A DNA stretch of 64,000 nucleotides from Pararobbsia silviterrae (GCF_003628125.1 NZ_RBZU01000001.1:777793-841792), one strand, 5' to 3'. Positions 1 through 10,878 are shown, counted from the stretch's first letter. A program made the numbers and translations. The notes: generated by a model not told the origin, from the letters alone.

Positions 1-79
1 CGTCCCATTCGAGCAGCACGTTCTCGCGCCAGCCATCGGGGAGCCGCGCGTGCGCGGCGAAGAGTGCGCGGTCGTTCAT
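1..79 (-). CDS. hutF: Formimidoylglutamate deiminase HutF, N-terminal fragment (cut by window edge)
   Basis: Only the first 26 codons lie in the window. The reading frame begins [17 protein letters not shown] and continues ENVLLEWD, which matches the usual HutF opening in which an LPDGW motif precedes a short beta strand. The protein would convert N-formimidoyl-L-glutamate to N-formyl-L-glutamate and ammonia in the five-step cytoplasmic histidine pathway. Its ATG overlaps the hutI stop codon in an ATGA arrangement, so the two are probably translationally coupled. The identification rests on this short N-terminus and on the position directly after hutI, which is the normal place for hutF in Burkholderiaceae. 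The amidohydrolase metal-binding core is outside the window. Confidence 0.8.
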   Translation of the reverse strand, partial: MNDRALFAAHARLPDGWRENVLLEWD

Positions 80-1389
80 GAGGCGGGTCCGGAAACGTGG
101 GGCGTTTCGCGGCGCACGCGCGTGTCGCGGCCGCCATCGAGGTCGCGGCCCTCGTGAACACGACGCGCATCGCGCGCGATGCGTCCATGCCGGACGACGA
201 TCGCGCATCGATCGAGTCCGCTCCAGTACGCAAGCTCGGCGAGCGATCCGATGTCCCATGCGACGAAGTCGGCCCATGCGCCCGGGCGGATCTCGCCGCA
301 GACATCGGGATGCCCGAGCGCGGTCGCCGCATGCCGCGTGACGCCCGCGAGCACTTCGCCGACCGACATCCGGAACAGCGTGCACGCCATATTGAGCGTT
401 TGAAGCAAGGACGTGATCGGCGACGTGCCGGGATTGCAATCGGTCGAGACCGCGATCGGCACCTGATGACGCCGCAGCAGATCGAGCGGCGGCAACCGGG
501 TCTCGCGAATGAAATAGAACGCGCCCGGCAGCAGGACCGCGACGGTCCCCGCGCGTCGCATCGCGAGCACGCCGGCCTCGTCGAGGAACTCGAGATGATC
601 GGCCGACAGCGCGCCATACTCGGCGGCCAGCGCCGCGCCGCCCATCAGCGAGAGCTGTTCGGCGTGCATCTTGACGGGCAGATCGAGCCGCCGGGCCGTT
701 TCGAACACGCGGCGCGACTGGTCGAGCGAAAACGCGATGCGTTCGCAGAACACGTCGACCGCGTCGACGAGGCCGTCGCGCGCGAGCGCGGGCAGCATGA
801 CGTCGCAGACGAGGCCGATATAGTCGTCGGCGCGTCCCGCGTACTCGGGCGGCAACGCATGGGCGCCGAGGAACGTCGTCGAGACCGTGACCTCGCGCGC
901 GGCGCCGAGGCGGCGTGCGACGCGCAGCATCTTGCGTTCGGTCTCGAGATCGAGTCCGTAGCCCGACTTGATCTCGATCGCCGTGACTCCTTCCGCAAGC
1001 AGCGCATCGAGCCGGCGCAGCGCGTGTTCGAACAGATCGTCCTCGCTCGCGTCGCGCGTCGCGCGGACCGTCGAAACGATGCCGCCGCCGCGCTTCGCGA
1101 TGTCTTCATAGCTCGCGCCGTCGAGCCGCATCGCGAATTCCTCGGCGCGATTGCCGCCGAACACAAGGTGCGTATGGCAATCGACGAGACCCGGCGTCAC
1201 GAGCCGACCGCCGAGGTCCATGCGCACCGCGTCGCGCGCCGACGGCGGCGCCTCGACAAGCGGGCCGATCCATTCGACGCGTCCGTCGCGCACAAGCAGC
1301 GCACCGTCTTCGAGCAGGTTCGCCGGATCCGCGCTCGGCGCGATTCGCGCGTGATGCCAGAGCGTCAGCGCCGGCGTCGTGATTGACAT
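76..1389 (-). CDS. hutI: Imidazolonepropionase HutI
   Basis: The product hydrolyses 4-imidazolone-5-propionate to N-formimidoyl-L-glutamate in histidine degradation. The 437-residue protein shows the metal-dependent amidohydrolase hallmarks of HutI: the metal motif [13 protein letters not shown] near residue 70, EIKSGYGL near 140, FLGAHALP near 173, the metal and substrate region AEQLS and SADHLEF near 243-268, and [10 protein letters not shown] near 317. The family is usually about 400 to 420 residues, so the Arg-rich last 30 or so residues are an extra tail without recognisable motif. The gene lies 16 bp after hutD and overlaps hutF. I chose the ATG giving [16 protein letters not shown] because it aligns with the family start. 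Confidence 0.96.
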   Translation of the reverse strand: MSITTPALTLWHHARIAPSADPANLLEDGALLVRDGRVEWIGPLVEAPPSARDAVRMDLGGRLVTPGLVDCHTHLVFGGNRAEEFAMRLDGASYEDIAKRGGGIVSTVRATRDASEDDLFEHALRRLDALLAEGVTAIEIKSGYGLDLETERKMLRVARRLGAAREVTVSTTFLGAHALPPEYAGRADDYIGLVCDVMLPALARDGLVDAVDVFCERIAFSLDQSRRVFETARRLDLPVKMHAEQLSLMGGAALAAEYGALSADHLEFLDEAGVLAMRRAGTVAVLLPGAFYFIRETRLPPLDLLRRHQVPIAVSTDCNPGTSPITSLLQTLNMACTLFRMSVGEVLAGVTRHAATALGHPDVCGEIRPGAWADFVAWDIGSLAELAYWSGLDRCAIVVRHGRIARDARRVHEGRDLDGGRDTRVRRETPHVSGPAS

Positions 1390-1405
1390 GCGAGGCTCCC
1401 GGTCG

Positions 1406-2035
1406 TCATGCGGATGGGCGCGTCGCGCGCACGAACGGCACGATGCGCGCGTCGATCAGGACCGAGTCGGCGCGTGTCGGCTGCACGTCGAACGCCATAT
1501 CCGCATCGAGATCGATACGCAGCGCGTCGCCTTCTTCGAGTTCGACGGGCGCGCCGTCGTCATCGAGCGCGCGGATCGAGAACGCCCCGGTCGCGCAATA
1601 CAACACGGCCGTTCCGTCCGTCATCGCGAGCGACTCGGCGTCGCGATGCACGTGCACGCTGCCTCGCCCATGCGCACGGCGCACCATCAGATTGAAATCG
1701 CGCGTCGGACCGCTCGGCAAATGCGCGGTGATCGGCGCTTCGCCGGGGAACGCATAGGGCTCCCAGCAGGCGAGCCGCAGCGCGGTGTCGTCGCGCCGGA
1801 TCACCATCTGGTCGCCGCGGATCACGACGAGGATGCGGTCGACGTGCTCGAACGTCGAAAACGGTCCGGGTTGATCGACGTCCGCGACGCTCACGCGCCA
1901 GTCGAACGTATCGTCGCGCGTCGAGGCCTGGCGTGCGATTTCGCGCGTCACGCCGCCGCGATTCTTCCAGAGCACCGGCTGGCGGCTGGCCGCGCTGATC
2001 TTTTCAAACGTCACAATAGGCGAGGCGTTGTGCAT
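1406..2035 (-). CDS. hutD: HutD family protein
   Basis: This is a cupin-like protein of about 209 residues belonging to the HutD family, whose biochemical role is unsettled; in pseudomonads it has been proposed to limit excess hut activity. Recognisable segments are the N-terminal [14 protein letters not shown], the [14 protein letters not shown] segment and RTFNLMVRR-like [12 protein letters not shown], all typical of HutD. The start at the ATG giving [13 protein letters not shown] is preferred because an upstream in-frame extension would read into hutU in another frame. Only 4 bp separate it from the hutU stop codon, so it belongs to the same transcript. Confidence 0.93.
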   Translation of the reverse strand: MHNASPIVTFEKISAASRQPVLWKNRGGVTREIARQASTRDDTFDWRVSVADVDQPGPFSTFEHVDRILVVIRGDQMVIRRDDTALRLACWEPYAFPGEAPITAHLPSGPTRDFNLMVRRAHGRGSVHVHRDAESLAMTDGTAVLYCATGAFSIRALDDDGAPVELEEGDALRIDLDADMAFDVQPTRADSVLIDARIVPFVRATRPSA

Positions 2036-2039
2036 GCGC

Positions 2040-3749
<1,710 letters not shown>

Positions 3750-3788
3750 CGTGACTCTCCTCAAGAACGGGTGAACGACGCTCAGGCG

Positions 3789-4502
3789 TCAGAAGCTGCC
3801 TGAAAATTGAAAACGGTTCGCGGGATGCGAGAGCGTGACCGATGTCGCGACCTGCGTGCCGACCCATGTGCGGCGCCAGAGCATCAGGCACGGTTCGCCG
3901 ATCTCCATGCGGAGCAGACGGCGCAGGGCCGCATCGGCCTGTTGCGCGAAGATCCGGTATTCGGCGCGCTGGATCGGCGCGACGCGCACCATGTACTGGT
4001 TCGGCGTGTACTGCGTGAAGTCCTGCTTCAGATACTCGGGAAAGACGGCGGGATTCACGAAGCGATCTTCGTGCTGAATCGGCTCGTCTTCCTCGTAATG
4101 GACGATGCGCGAATGAAAGGCCGGCCCGTGCGCGAGACCGAGCGCTTCGAGCGCCGCCGGATCGCGGCTCTCGTCGAGCGAGAGCACGTGCGCGCGATGG
4201 CGATGGCCGCGCGCCGCGATCTCGTCGGCGATGTTGCCGATCTCGACGAGCGTCGCTTCGTATTTGCGCGCCGCGACGAAGGTGCCCGCGCCTTGCACGC
4301 GCGTGAGCACGCGTTCGCCGCTGAGTTCGCGCAGCGCGCGCGTGACGGTCATGCGCGCGACGCCGAACTGTTTCACGAGTTCGCTTTCCGACGGGATCAT
4401 GTCGCCGTCGCGCCATGTGCCGGCTTCGATTTGCCGGATCACGTAGCGCTTGATCTGCTCGTAGGCAGGCGGCGTCTTGGCGGGTTGCGTATCGGATTCC
4501 AT
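3789..4502 (-). CDS. hutC: GntR-family histidine utilisation repressor HutC
   Basis: HutC is the urocanate-responsive repressor of hut operons. The 237-residue protein has an N-terminal GntR winged helix-turn-helix at about residues 12 to 80, with the typical segment IPSESELVKQFGVARMTVTRAL, and a C-terminal UTRA ligand domain ending in the HutC-type motif TLSHPANRFQFSGSF. Here it is the promoter-proximal gene, so it is likely autoregulated together with hutUDIF through the palindrome at 4630-4643. The start giving MESDTQPAKTPPAYEQ is favoured; the longer in-frame reading is Arg-rich and runs across the operator. Confidence 0.95.
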   Translation of the reverse strand: MESDTQPAKTPPAYEQIKRYVIRQIEAGTWRDGDMIPSESELVKQFGVARMTVTRALRELSGERVLTRVQGAGTFVAARKYEATLVEIGNIADEIAARGHRHRAHVLSLDESRDPAALEALGLAHGPAFHSRIVHYEEDEPIQHEDRFVNPAVFPEYLKQDFTQYTPNQYMVRVAPIQRAEYRIFAQQADAALRRLLRMEIGEPCLMLWRRTWVGTQVATSVTLSHPANRFQFSGSF

Positions 4503-4629
4503 AGGCGAGGTCGAGCGTTTCCAAGAACGAGATGCAGGTTCACAGCCGATTGCGCGGCGCCGAGTCGGACAGCGGCGCGGCGGCACGCGACGCACGGATC
4601 GAGCGCGTGCGACACGCATGCCGCCGTAT

Positions 4630-4643
4630 CTTGTATAGACAAG
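4630..4643. promoter_or_regulatory. HutC-type operator
   Basis: The 14-bp sequence CTTGTATAGACAAG has perfect 5-bp inverted arms, CTTGT and ACAAG. It matches the HutC-binding palindrome known from pseudomonads (CTTGTATGTACAAG) at 12 of 14 positions. It lies about 127 bp upstream of the hutC start, within an AT-richer stretch. The site is seen directly; its function as HutC target is inferred from the match and location. Confidence 0.7.
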
Positions 4644-4904
4644 TTTGCGGACGAATTTCGGGTAGTGCAAGTGATAAATAAAACGGACGCGATCGATCAG
4701 TGTTTTTATAACTAACTGATTGTGCGAAATAAATTCAGAATTTTCTGATTGTCTGTCAACGTTTGGAGGGTAAACCCCGGCCGATGATGACTAGACATTT
4801 GAGATGAGTGCTCGGCATGAGTGTGCTTCACGCGCAGGCGGGCGCACGGGTGCGCGTCCGCACGATGGGCAGGCGGACGATGGGCGTGCGTGCGCGCCGA
4901 GGCA

Positions 4905-4928
4905 GGGGAAGACCGGTCGGTCTTCCCC
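4905..4928 (-). terminator. GC-rich hairpin downstream of dacB
   Basis: Perfect 10-bp arms GGGGAAGACC and GGTCTTCCCC enclose a 4-nt loop, 113 bp beyond the dacB stop codon. There is no clear T-run on either strand, so intrinsic termination is only a likely role. It would separate dacB transcription from the hut operon. Confidence 0.45.
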
Positions 4929-5041
4929 GATGCGCGGCAAACTCGGAGGGGATGAGGCGGGGTGTGCACGTCGGCGCGTGCACGGATGGATTGCGCGGAT
5001 TCAAGGCGCGGGTTTATCGCACGGACTTATTGCACGCGGCC

Positions 5042-6565
5042 TTATTGCGCGGATTGATAGATCCACTCGAGCAGCGCATCGTGCGCCGCGCGTCCCGCTT
5101 CGGCGCGCGGGCTGTTGATGAAGCTCACGACGACATAGGTGTTGCCGTTGCGGCTCGCCACATAGCCCGCGATCGCCCGGACATCCGACAGCGTGCCGGT
5201 CTTGATCCGCGCGTTGCCGACGACCGGTTCGTTCGCCAGCCGATGCCGCATCGTGCCGTCGACACCGGCGATCGGCAGCGAGTCCGTGAAGACCTGGGCC
5301 ACCGGGCTCTGGTTCGCGGACTGCAGCAGTTCGGCCATGCCGACGGCCGTGATGCGTTCGTCGCGCGAGAGCCCGGAGCCGTTGTCGAGCACGAGGTCGG
5401 GAATCGCGATGTTGTTCTTCGCAAGCCACGCGCGAATGATCGATGCCGATTCATTCGTCGTCGCGGGCGGCTTGCCTTCGACGGCGCCGATCGTCAGGAA
5501 CAGGTTGCGCGCCATCACGTTGTTCGAAAACTTGTTGATGTCGTGCACGATGTCGCCGAGCGGCGGGCTCTGGTGCACGCCGAGTTCGTGTGCGCCCGGC
5601 GGCGTCGGCCCTTCGTGGACCGTGCCCTTGAACGTGCCGCCGTTTTGTTGCCACAGGGCCAGGAAGCCGCCGCCGAAGAACGCGGTGTGATCGAGCACCG
5701 CGATATTCGTCACGTGATCGCCGCAGCGCGCCGAATAATCGCCCGAGAACGTGGCATCGACCGTGCCGTCCGCATTCGGCGTCAGATCGGGCGTCAGCGC
5801 GGCGCTCAGGCAGGGACCGCGGCTCAGGCGCAACTGATTGCTCACGTGGAGCTGAGCGAGCGGCGGCAACACATCGATGCCGACCTGCCCCGCCGCATCG
5901 TCGGGATGCATCGAGAACGTCAGCGACTTGAATGCGTAGAGCAGCGGATCGGGACCGACGTTATAGGGCGCGTCGGCCGCATCGTCGAGCGGCGGGGCGT
6001 CGCGCGTCGAGGGATCGAAATAGCGCTTGTCGAGCACGAGATCGCCTTCGAGACCGATGATGCCGGCCGCGCGGATCCGGTTCACGAGATCGACGAGTTC
6101 CTCGGGCACGAGTTTCGGATCGCCCGTGCCCTTGATGTAGAGATTGCCGTGCAGCACGCCGCCGATGACCGTGCCGTCGGCGTAGGCCGTGGTCTTCCAT
6201 CGGTAGTCGGGACCGAGCATCGACAGACCCGAATAGGTCGTCACGAGCTTCATCGTCGATGCGGGCGCCATCACCGCGTCGCCGTGCAGGTCGATCAGCG
6301 GCACGGTCGCGCCGATCTTCTCGACATAGATGCTGATCGCCGACAGCGGAATGTGTTCGTGCGTCAACGCTTCGGCGACCTTCGGCGGCAATTGCTCGGC
6401 GCCGGGCAGCGTCGTGCGCAGGCGCTTGTGCGAGTACGTGCGCCCGTTATCCGCGCCGCTGCCGTTGCGCCGGTATTTCGACGTGGCGTGCACATCGTTC
6501 GGGGTACCGAACATCAGCGCGAGCGCGCTCGTCGCGATCAGCAGAGAGGACAAGGAACGGCGCAT
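5042..6565 (-). CDS. dacB: D-alanyl-D-alanine carboxypeptidase/endopeptidase, PBP4 type (DacB)
   Basis: A periplasmic serine peptidase of MEROPS family S13 that trims or cleaves peptide cross-links of peptidoglycan. The chosen start gives a classical Sec signal peptide, MRRSLSSLLIATSALALMFG, cleaved around residue 27. All three penicillin-binding motifs are present in the 507-residue protein: STMK at 103-106 with the nucleophilic Ser103, SNN at 347-349 and KTG at 455-457. Between SxxK and SxN lies the large insert typical of class C PBPs, with GTGDPKLVPEELVDLV near 146. An upstream in-frame ATG would add about 29 residues and bury the signal peptide. No obvious operon partner. Confidence 0.94.
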   Translation of the reverse strand: MRRSLSSLLIATSALALMFGTPNDVHATSKYRRNGSGADNGRTYSHKRLRTTLPGAEQLPPKVAEALTHEHIPLSAISIYVEKIGATVPLIDLHGDAVMAPASTMKLVTTYSGLSMLGPDYRWKTTAYADGTVIGGVLHGNLYIKGTGDPKLVPEELVDLVNRIRAAGIIGLEGDLVLDKRYFDPSTRDAPPLDDAADAPYNVGPDPLLYAFKSLTFSMHPDDAAGQVGIDVLPPLAQLHVSNQLRLSRGPCLSAALTPDLTPNADGTVDATFSGDYSARCGDHVTNIAVLDHTAFFGGGFLALWQQNGGTFKGTVHEGPTPPGAHELGVHQSPPLGDIVHDINKFSNNVMARNLFLTIGAVEGKPPATTNESASIIRAWLAKNNIAIPDLVLDNGSGLSRDERITAVGMAELLQSANQSPVAQVFTDSLPIAGVDGTMRHRLANEPVVGNARIKTGTLSDVRAIAGYVASRNGNTYVVVSFINSPRAEAGRAAHDALLEWIYQSAQ

Positions 6566-6974
6566 GGCACGAGGCGCTGAGGGCAGGGCGGGCTGCGCCG
6601 CGCGCGCGACGCGCACAGGCAGGCATGAGGCAGGACGAAAAGCGAAAAACATGGGCTGAATGCGGGTCGAAGCTAAGCATGCAAGGTCGTCGCCGGACGG
6701 CCGTTCCGATACGCGGGCCAGGCGCGCCGCCCGATCCTCGAATCCGGCGGCGGCGCCGTCGGCGAGCGATCCGCCGGGCCCCGCCGACATTTCAGGTCTG
6801 ACCCCCGGATCGAGTCGTCGGCGCGCCATGCGCGATTCGGCCCGTCAGGGTCCGGCGCGAACGAGGGCTCATTGTAGAGATAAAATCGTCGGCGCCGCCT
6901 CGGCGGACATTGAATCGCTGCATGCCTGCAACGCTTTAACGGCGCGCGGGCGCTTGACTTGAGAGGACAACGCC
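6566..6974. other. Divergent intergenic region between dacB and the two-component operon
   Basis: These 409 bp hold the presumed start regions of dacB (minus) and of the response regulator gene (plus). I see no gene. A TAAAAT-like element at about 6881-6886 could serve the plus-strand promoter, but I find no PmrA-type box here, unlike upstream of the protease gene at 9015. Confidence 0.4.
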
Positions 6975-7640
6975 GTGCGCGTACTGCTCGTCGAAGATGA
7001 CCGGATGATTGCCGAAGGCGTGCGCAAGGCCTTGCGTACCGACGGCTGCGCGGTCGATTGGGTTCAGGATGGCGCGAGCGCGATTACGGCCGCGGGAAGC
7101 GAACCTTACGATATCGTGCTGCTCGACCTCGGCCTGCCGAAGCGCGACGGACTCGACGTGCTGCGCACGCTGCGTTCGAGCGGGCGCGACGTGCCTGTCA
7201 TGATCGTGACCGCGCGCGATGCGGTCAGCGATCGCGTCAAGGGGCTCGACGCGGGCGCCGATGACTACCTCGTCAAACCTTTCGATCTCGACGAACTCGG
7301 CGCGCGCATGCGTGCGCTCGTGCGCCGTCGCGAGGGCCGCAGCGACGGGCTGATCCGGCATGGCGCATTGACGCTCGATTCCGCGACGCACGAGGTCACG
7401 CTGCATGGCGAGCCCGTCGCATTGTCCGCGCGCGAGTTCACCTTGCTCGCCGCCTTGCTCGCGCGGCCCGGCGCGGTGCTGTCCAAGGCGCAGCTCGAAG
7501 AGAAGATCTATGGCTGGGGCGAGGAGATCGGCAGCAACGCGGTCGAGGTCTATGTGCACGCGCTGCGCAAGAAGCTCGGATCGGACCTGATCGGCAATGT
7601 CCGCGGCCTGGGCTATATGATCAATCGGCCCGCAGAATGA
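6975..7640 (+). CDS. OmpR/PhoB-family response regulator, QseB/PmrA type
   Basis: A 221-residue DNA-binding response regulator. The receiver domain (about 1-115) has the acidic pair Glu7/Asp8/Asp9, the phospho-acceptor Asp51 in LLDLGLP, Thr79 and Lys101 in the segment DDYLVKPFDLDEL. The C-terminal winged helix (about 125-220) ends with NAVEVYVHALRKKLG and VRGLGYMI, typical of the QseB/PmrA/TctD branch. The stop codon overlaps the histidine kinase start (ATGA), so the two are coupled. A PmrA-type box ahead of the downstream protease gene at 9015 is the most likely target. I do not assign a specific name because QseB and PmrA cannot be separated on sequence reading alone. Confidence 0.93.
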   Translation: MRVLLVEDDRMIAEGVRKALRTDGCAVDWVQDGASAITAAGSEPYDIVLLDLGLPKRDGLDVLRTLRSSGRDVPVMIVTARDAVSDRVKGLDAGADDYLVKPFDLDELGARMRALVRRREGRSDGLIRHGALTLDSATHEVTLHGEPVALSAREFTLLAALLARPGAVLSKAQLEEKIYGWGEEIGSNAVEVYVHALRKKLGSDLIGNVRGLGYMINRPAE

Positions 7641-8986
7641 GCTCGATTCGCCGACGTTTGTTGCTCTGGTTGCTGATGACCGTGCTCGTGGGGCTCGTGA
7701 TCGCGGGCTTTCTGATCCGCTCGCAGGCGCTCGCCGAGGCGAATGAAATCTTCGATTTCCAGCTTCAGCAGACCGCCGCGGCGTTGCCTTCCGAATCGTT
7801 CTCGTCGGTGTTCGGATCGAACGGCGATACGGACGAAGGCGTCGTGATCCAGATCTGGAGCCGCACGGGCGTGTTGCTCTACTACTCGCGCCCGAACGCG
7901 CAGCTCGCGCCGAATGCGGCGCTCGGATTCAGTACGCAGCACACGCCGCATGGCGACTGGCGCGTCTACGGCGCGATGGTCGGCGACAACGTCGTGCAGC
8001 TCGCGCAGCCGATGAGCGTGCGCGATCATCTCGCGGCGCAGATGGCGTGGCGCACGATCCTGCCTTTGCTCGTGTTGCTGCCGCTGCTCGCGATCATCGT
8101 CTGGCTCGTCGTCGGTCGCGGCCTGCTGCCGCTTCAGCGGTTCGCGCGCGCGCTCGACGTGCGCAAGCCCGATGCGCTCGAACCGCTGCAGGACACGATG
8201 CTGCCCGAAGAGATCCAGCCGCTCGCGAAAGCGCTCAACGGGCTGCTCGGCCGTCTCGGGCAATCGCTCGACGCGCAGAAGGCGTTCGTCGCCGATGCCG
8301 CCCATGAATTGCGTACGCCGCTTGCTGCGTTACGGATCCAGTTACAGTTGCTCGAACGCGCGCGCGCGGACGAGGATCGTACGGAAGCGCTCGGCGATCT
8401 CAAGAAAGGCGTCGAACGCGCGACGCGCCTCGTCGAGCAATTGCTCGCGCTCGCGCGTTCGGAACCCGGCGGCGATGCGGCGTCGGTGTCGCGCGAGCGC
8501 GTCGATCTGACGGCGATGCTGCTCGAATGCGTGACGGCGCACGCGCCGATCGCGCAAGGCAAGCGCGTCGATCTCGGGGTCGGCGAACAGGCGCATGCCG
8601 AGGTCGACGGCCAGGCGCCGGCGTTGCGCGTCATGCTCAACAACGTGCTCGACAACGCGGTCAAATACACGCCCGAGGGGGGCCGCATCGACGTCTCGGT
8701 GACGCGCGCCGAGCATGACGGCGCCGCTGTCGCGCGTGTCGTCGTCGACGATTCGGGACCCGGCATTCCGGTCTCCGAACGCGAGCGCGTGTTCGATCGT
8801 TTCTACCGCGGCGTGCACGACACCGGGCGCGATCCGTCGGGCAGCGGACTCGGTCTCGCGATCGTGCGACGCATCGCCGAGCGCCATGGCGCGACGGTCA
8901 AGCTCGCGGACAGCGCGAACGGCGCGGGCCTGCGCGTGACGATCGATTTTCCGCTCGTCGCGCGGGCCGGTGCTCCGGCCGTTTGA
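7637..8986 (+). CDS. Sensor histidine kinase, QseC/PmrB type
   Basis: A membrane-bound sensor kinase of 449 residues and partner of the preceding regulator. Transmembrane segments are at about 8-27 and 141-160, framing a short periplasmic region of about 110 residues with no recognised fold. The HisKA box DAAHELRTPLAALR places the phosphorylated histidine at 223. The ATPase domain shows the N box (LNNVLDNAVKYTPEGG), G1 (DDSGPGIP) and G2 (GSGLGLAIVRRI) motifs. Its first codon overlaps the regulator's stop. The small sensor region fits QseC/PmrB-type kinases that sense cations, envelope stress or small ligands; the actual signal is not evident. Confidence 0.93.
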   Translation: MSSIRRRLLLWLLMTVLVGLVIAGFLIRSQALAEANEIFDFQLQQTAAALPSESFSSVFGSNGDTDEGVVIQIWSRTGVLLYYSRPNAQLAPNAALGFSTQHTPHGDWRVYGAMVGDNVVQLAQPMSVRDHLAAQMAWRTILPLLVLLPLLAIIVWLVVGRGLLPLQRFARALDVRKPDALEPLQDTMLPEEIQPLAKALNGLLGRLGQSLDAQKAFVADAAHELRTPLAALRIQLQLLERARADEDRTEALGDLKKGVERATRLVEQLLALARSEPGGDAASVSRERVDLTAMLLECVTAHAPIAQGKRVDLGVGEQAHAEVDGQAPALRVMLNNVLDNAVKYTPEGGRIDVSVTRAEHDGAAVARVVVDDSGPGIPVSERERVFDRFYRGVHDTGRDPSGSGLGLAIVRRIAERHGATVKLADSANGAGLRVTIDFPLVARAGAPAV

Positions 8987-9014
8987 AACGGGCTATTGCC
9001 TTGTTCGACAAATA

Positions 9015-9031
9015 CTTAAGTTTGTTTTAAG
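9015..9031 (+). promoter_or_regulatory. PmrA-type response-regulator box upstream of the DegP-like gene
   Basis: The sequence CTTAAG-TTTGT-TTTAAG is an exact fit to the PmrA box pattern YTTAAK-N5-YTTAAK, two direct half-sites spaced by 11 bp. It lies 55 bp before the protease start codon and just downstream of the QseB/PmrA-like two-component genes. A possible -10 element (TTAGTCT region, about 9041-9047) follows at a distance compatible with activation from the -35 region. Confidence 0.65.
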
Positions 9032-9085
9032 AGACGTCCCTTAGTCTGCGTCCATCCAATTCCGATTGTGTGCGAGGAGCCCAAC

Positions 9086-10648
9086 ATGCCAACAAAACGG
9101 TTCTCACGCAGCCTTGTCGCCGTCGCGGTGGTGGTTGCGATTTCAGCAGGTTTCGTCGCGGGCCGGCATGACGCCGCGCCTCAATGGATCGACAACGCGC
9201 ACGCGGCCGGGGCGGTGCCTTCGCTGCAGCCGGCGGTACCTGCGCCGGCCTCCGCGCCGATGATGCCGGCCGAAGCCGCGCGCACGACGGGCATGCCCGA
9301 TTTCTCGGGTCTCGTCGATGCCTATGGTCCGGCGGTCGTCAATATCAGCGCCGAGCATCTGGCGAAGAGCAAGCCGACGGCGAACGGGCAACGCCGCGTG
9401 ACGCCGTTCGGCAATATGAGCCCCGACGATCCGTTCTTCCAGTTCTTCAAACGCTTCTACGGCGACCAGTTCCCGGGCGGCGGCGCGGGCGGCGACGACG
9501 ACGGCGGCGGCGCGTCGGATCAGAACAGCATGAGCCTCGGCTCGGGCTTCATCATCAGCCCCGATGGCTACATCCTGACGAACGCGCACGTGGTGGCCGG
9601 CGCGAACGTGATCACGGTCAAGCTCACCGACAAGCGCGAGTTCCGCGCGAAGGTGGTCGGCTCGGACAAGCAATCGGATGTCGCGGTCCTCAAGATCGAC
9701 GCGAAATCGCTGCCGACCGTCAAGATCGGCGATGCGAGCAAGTCGAAGGTCGGTCAATGGGTCGTCGCGATCGGTTCGCCGTACGGCTTCGACAACACCG
9801 TGACGTCGGGGATCATCAGCGCGAAGGCGCGCTCGCTGCCCGACGAGAACTACATCCCGTTCATTCAGACCGACGTGCCGGTCAACCCGGGTAACTCGGG
9901 CGGCCCGCTGTTCGACATGAACGGCAACGTGATCGGCATCAACTCGATGATCTTCAGCCGCACGGGCGGCTTCCAGGGGCTGTCGTTCGCGATTCCGATC
10001 AACTTCGCGATGAAGATCAAGGATGATCTGATCAAGTCGGGGCATGTCGAGCGCGGCCGTCTCGGCGTCGCGGTCCAAAGCGTCAATCAGTCGCTTGCGC
10101 AGTCGTTCGGCTTGCCCAAGCCCGAAGGCGCGCTCGTGAGCTCGATCGACAAGGATGGTCCCGCGGCGAAGTCGCAACTCAAGCCGGGCGACGTGATCCT
10201 CGCGGTCGACGGCGTCACGATCGACGACTCGGCGACGCTGCCGACGATCATCGCCGACATGAAGCCGGGTTCGACCGCGCATCTGACCGTCTGGCGCGAC
10301 AAGAAGGAGAAGGACATCACCGTCTCGATCGGCACGTTCCCGAATGCGACGAAGGTGGCATCCGACGATTCGAACGCGTCGCAGGTCAAGCTCGGCGTCG
10401 CGGTGCGCGCGCTGACGCCCGACGAGCGCCGTCAGGCGTCGGTCGCGGGCGGTCTGCTCGTCGAGCAGGTCGCGGGACCGGCTGCCGCGGCGGGCATTCA
10501 GCCCGGCGATGTGATTCTCGCGATCAACGGCCAGCCGCTGACGGCGGCCGATCAGCTCAAGGATCGCCTCGCGAACGCGGGGACGTCGGTGGCGCTGCTG
10601 ATTCAACGCAACAATCAGCAGATCTTCGTCCCGGTCGATCTCGAGTAA
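9086..10648 (+). CDS. mucD: Periplasmic serine protease/chaperone, DegP/MucD (HtrA) family
   Basis: An envelope quality-control protease of the HtrA family, MEROPS S1C, 520 residues. The N-terminus is a signal peptide or anchor (hydrophobic 10-24). The trypsin-like domain carries the triad His168 (TNAHVV), Asp198 (SDVAVL) and Ser271 (GNSGGPL). Two PDZ domains follow, at about 310-400 and 420-515. A Gly/Asp-rich linker sits at 131-145 in the LA-loop region. The ATG giving MPTKRFSRS is chosen because GAGGAG lies 7 bp upstream, while an earlier in-frame GTG would overlap this site. The PmrA-type box at 9015-9031 and the adjacent two-component system suggest it belongs to that regulon. Confidence 0.95.
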   Translation: MPTKRFSRSLVAVAVVVAISAGFVAGRHDAAPQWIDNAHAAGAVPSLQPAVPAPASAPMMPAEAARTTGMPDFSGLVDAYGPAVVNISAEHLAKSKPTANGQRRVTPFGNMSPDDPFFQFFKRFYGDQFPGGGAGGDDDGGGASDQNSMSLGSGFIISPDGYILTNAHVVAGANVITVKLTDKREFRAKVVGSDKQSDVAVLKIDAKSLPTVKIGDASKSKVGQWVVAIGSPYGFDNTVTSGIISAKARSLPDENYIPFIQTDVPVNPGNSGGPLFDMNGNVIGINSMIFSRTGGFQGLSFAIPINFAMKIKDDLIKSGHVERGRLGVAVQSVNQSLAQSFGLPKPEGALVSSIDKDGPAAKSQLKPGDVILAVDGVTIDDSATLPTIIADMKPGSTAHLTVWRDKKEKDITVSIGTFPNATKVASDDSNASQVKLGVAVRALTPDERRQASVAGGLLVEQVAGPAAAAGIQPGDVILAINGQPLTAADQLKDRLANAGTSVALLIQRNNQQIFVPVDLE

Positions 10649-10711
10649 GCGTTGTGTCGTAGGCGAGGCCGCGCGTGACGCGGCCTCGTCGATTCTTGCC
10701 GGGATCCTGCT

Positions 10712-10819
10712 GAGATCCCCACGGAGATCCCCACGGAGATCCCCACCGAGATCCCCACCGAGATCCCCACCGAGATCCCCACCGAGATCCCCACCGAGAT
10801 CCCCACCGAGATCCCCACC
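10712..10819. repeat. 12-bp tandem repeat, nine copies
   Basis: Nine head-to-tail copies of GAGATCCCCACC, the first two with G as last base, fill the gap between the protease gene and the next small gene. Copies 3 to 9 are identical, which points to recent expansion. The unit length is a multiple of three and the array is open on the minus strand (reading GWGS/RWGS or VGIS), but no supported gene spans it. Confidence 0.93.
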
Positions 10820-10878
10820 GAGACGGGCGGGCGCGCTTTTTGCGCTTCCTTGGGTCTCGGATCAACGAGGAGTGAACG

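Larger units (their letters stand above)
4503..5041. other. Gene-free region upstream of hutC
   Basis: This 539-bp stretch separates hutC from dacB and holds no convincing gene. It contains the HutC-type operator, an AT-rich segment at about 4660-4760 that probably carries the hut promoter, and a strong hairpin at 4905-4928. In related genomes hutH often occupies the place upstream of hutC, but no histidine ammonia-lyase sequence, intact or broken, can be read here in any frame. Confidence 0.6.

Noticed and set aside
97..1386. Long open frame of 429 codons on the plus strand
   Set aside because: It lies fully antisense to hutI, is Arg/Ala-rich with no domain and reflects the third-position GC bias of hutI. 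Similar antisense frames occur opposite hutU, dacB, bpeB, oprB, groEL and others.
4712..4969. Minus-strand frame of 85 codons upstream of hutC
   Set aside because: It is rich in Ala, Arg, His and Pro, crosses the hairpin at 4905 and resembles no hutH or other protein.
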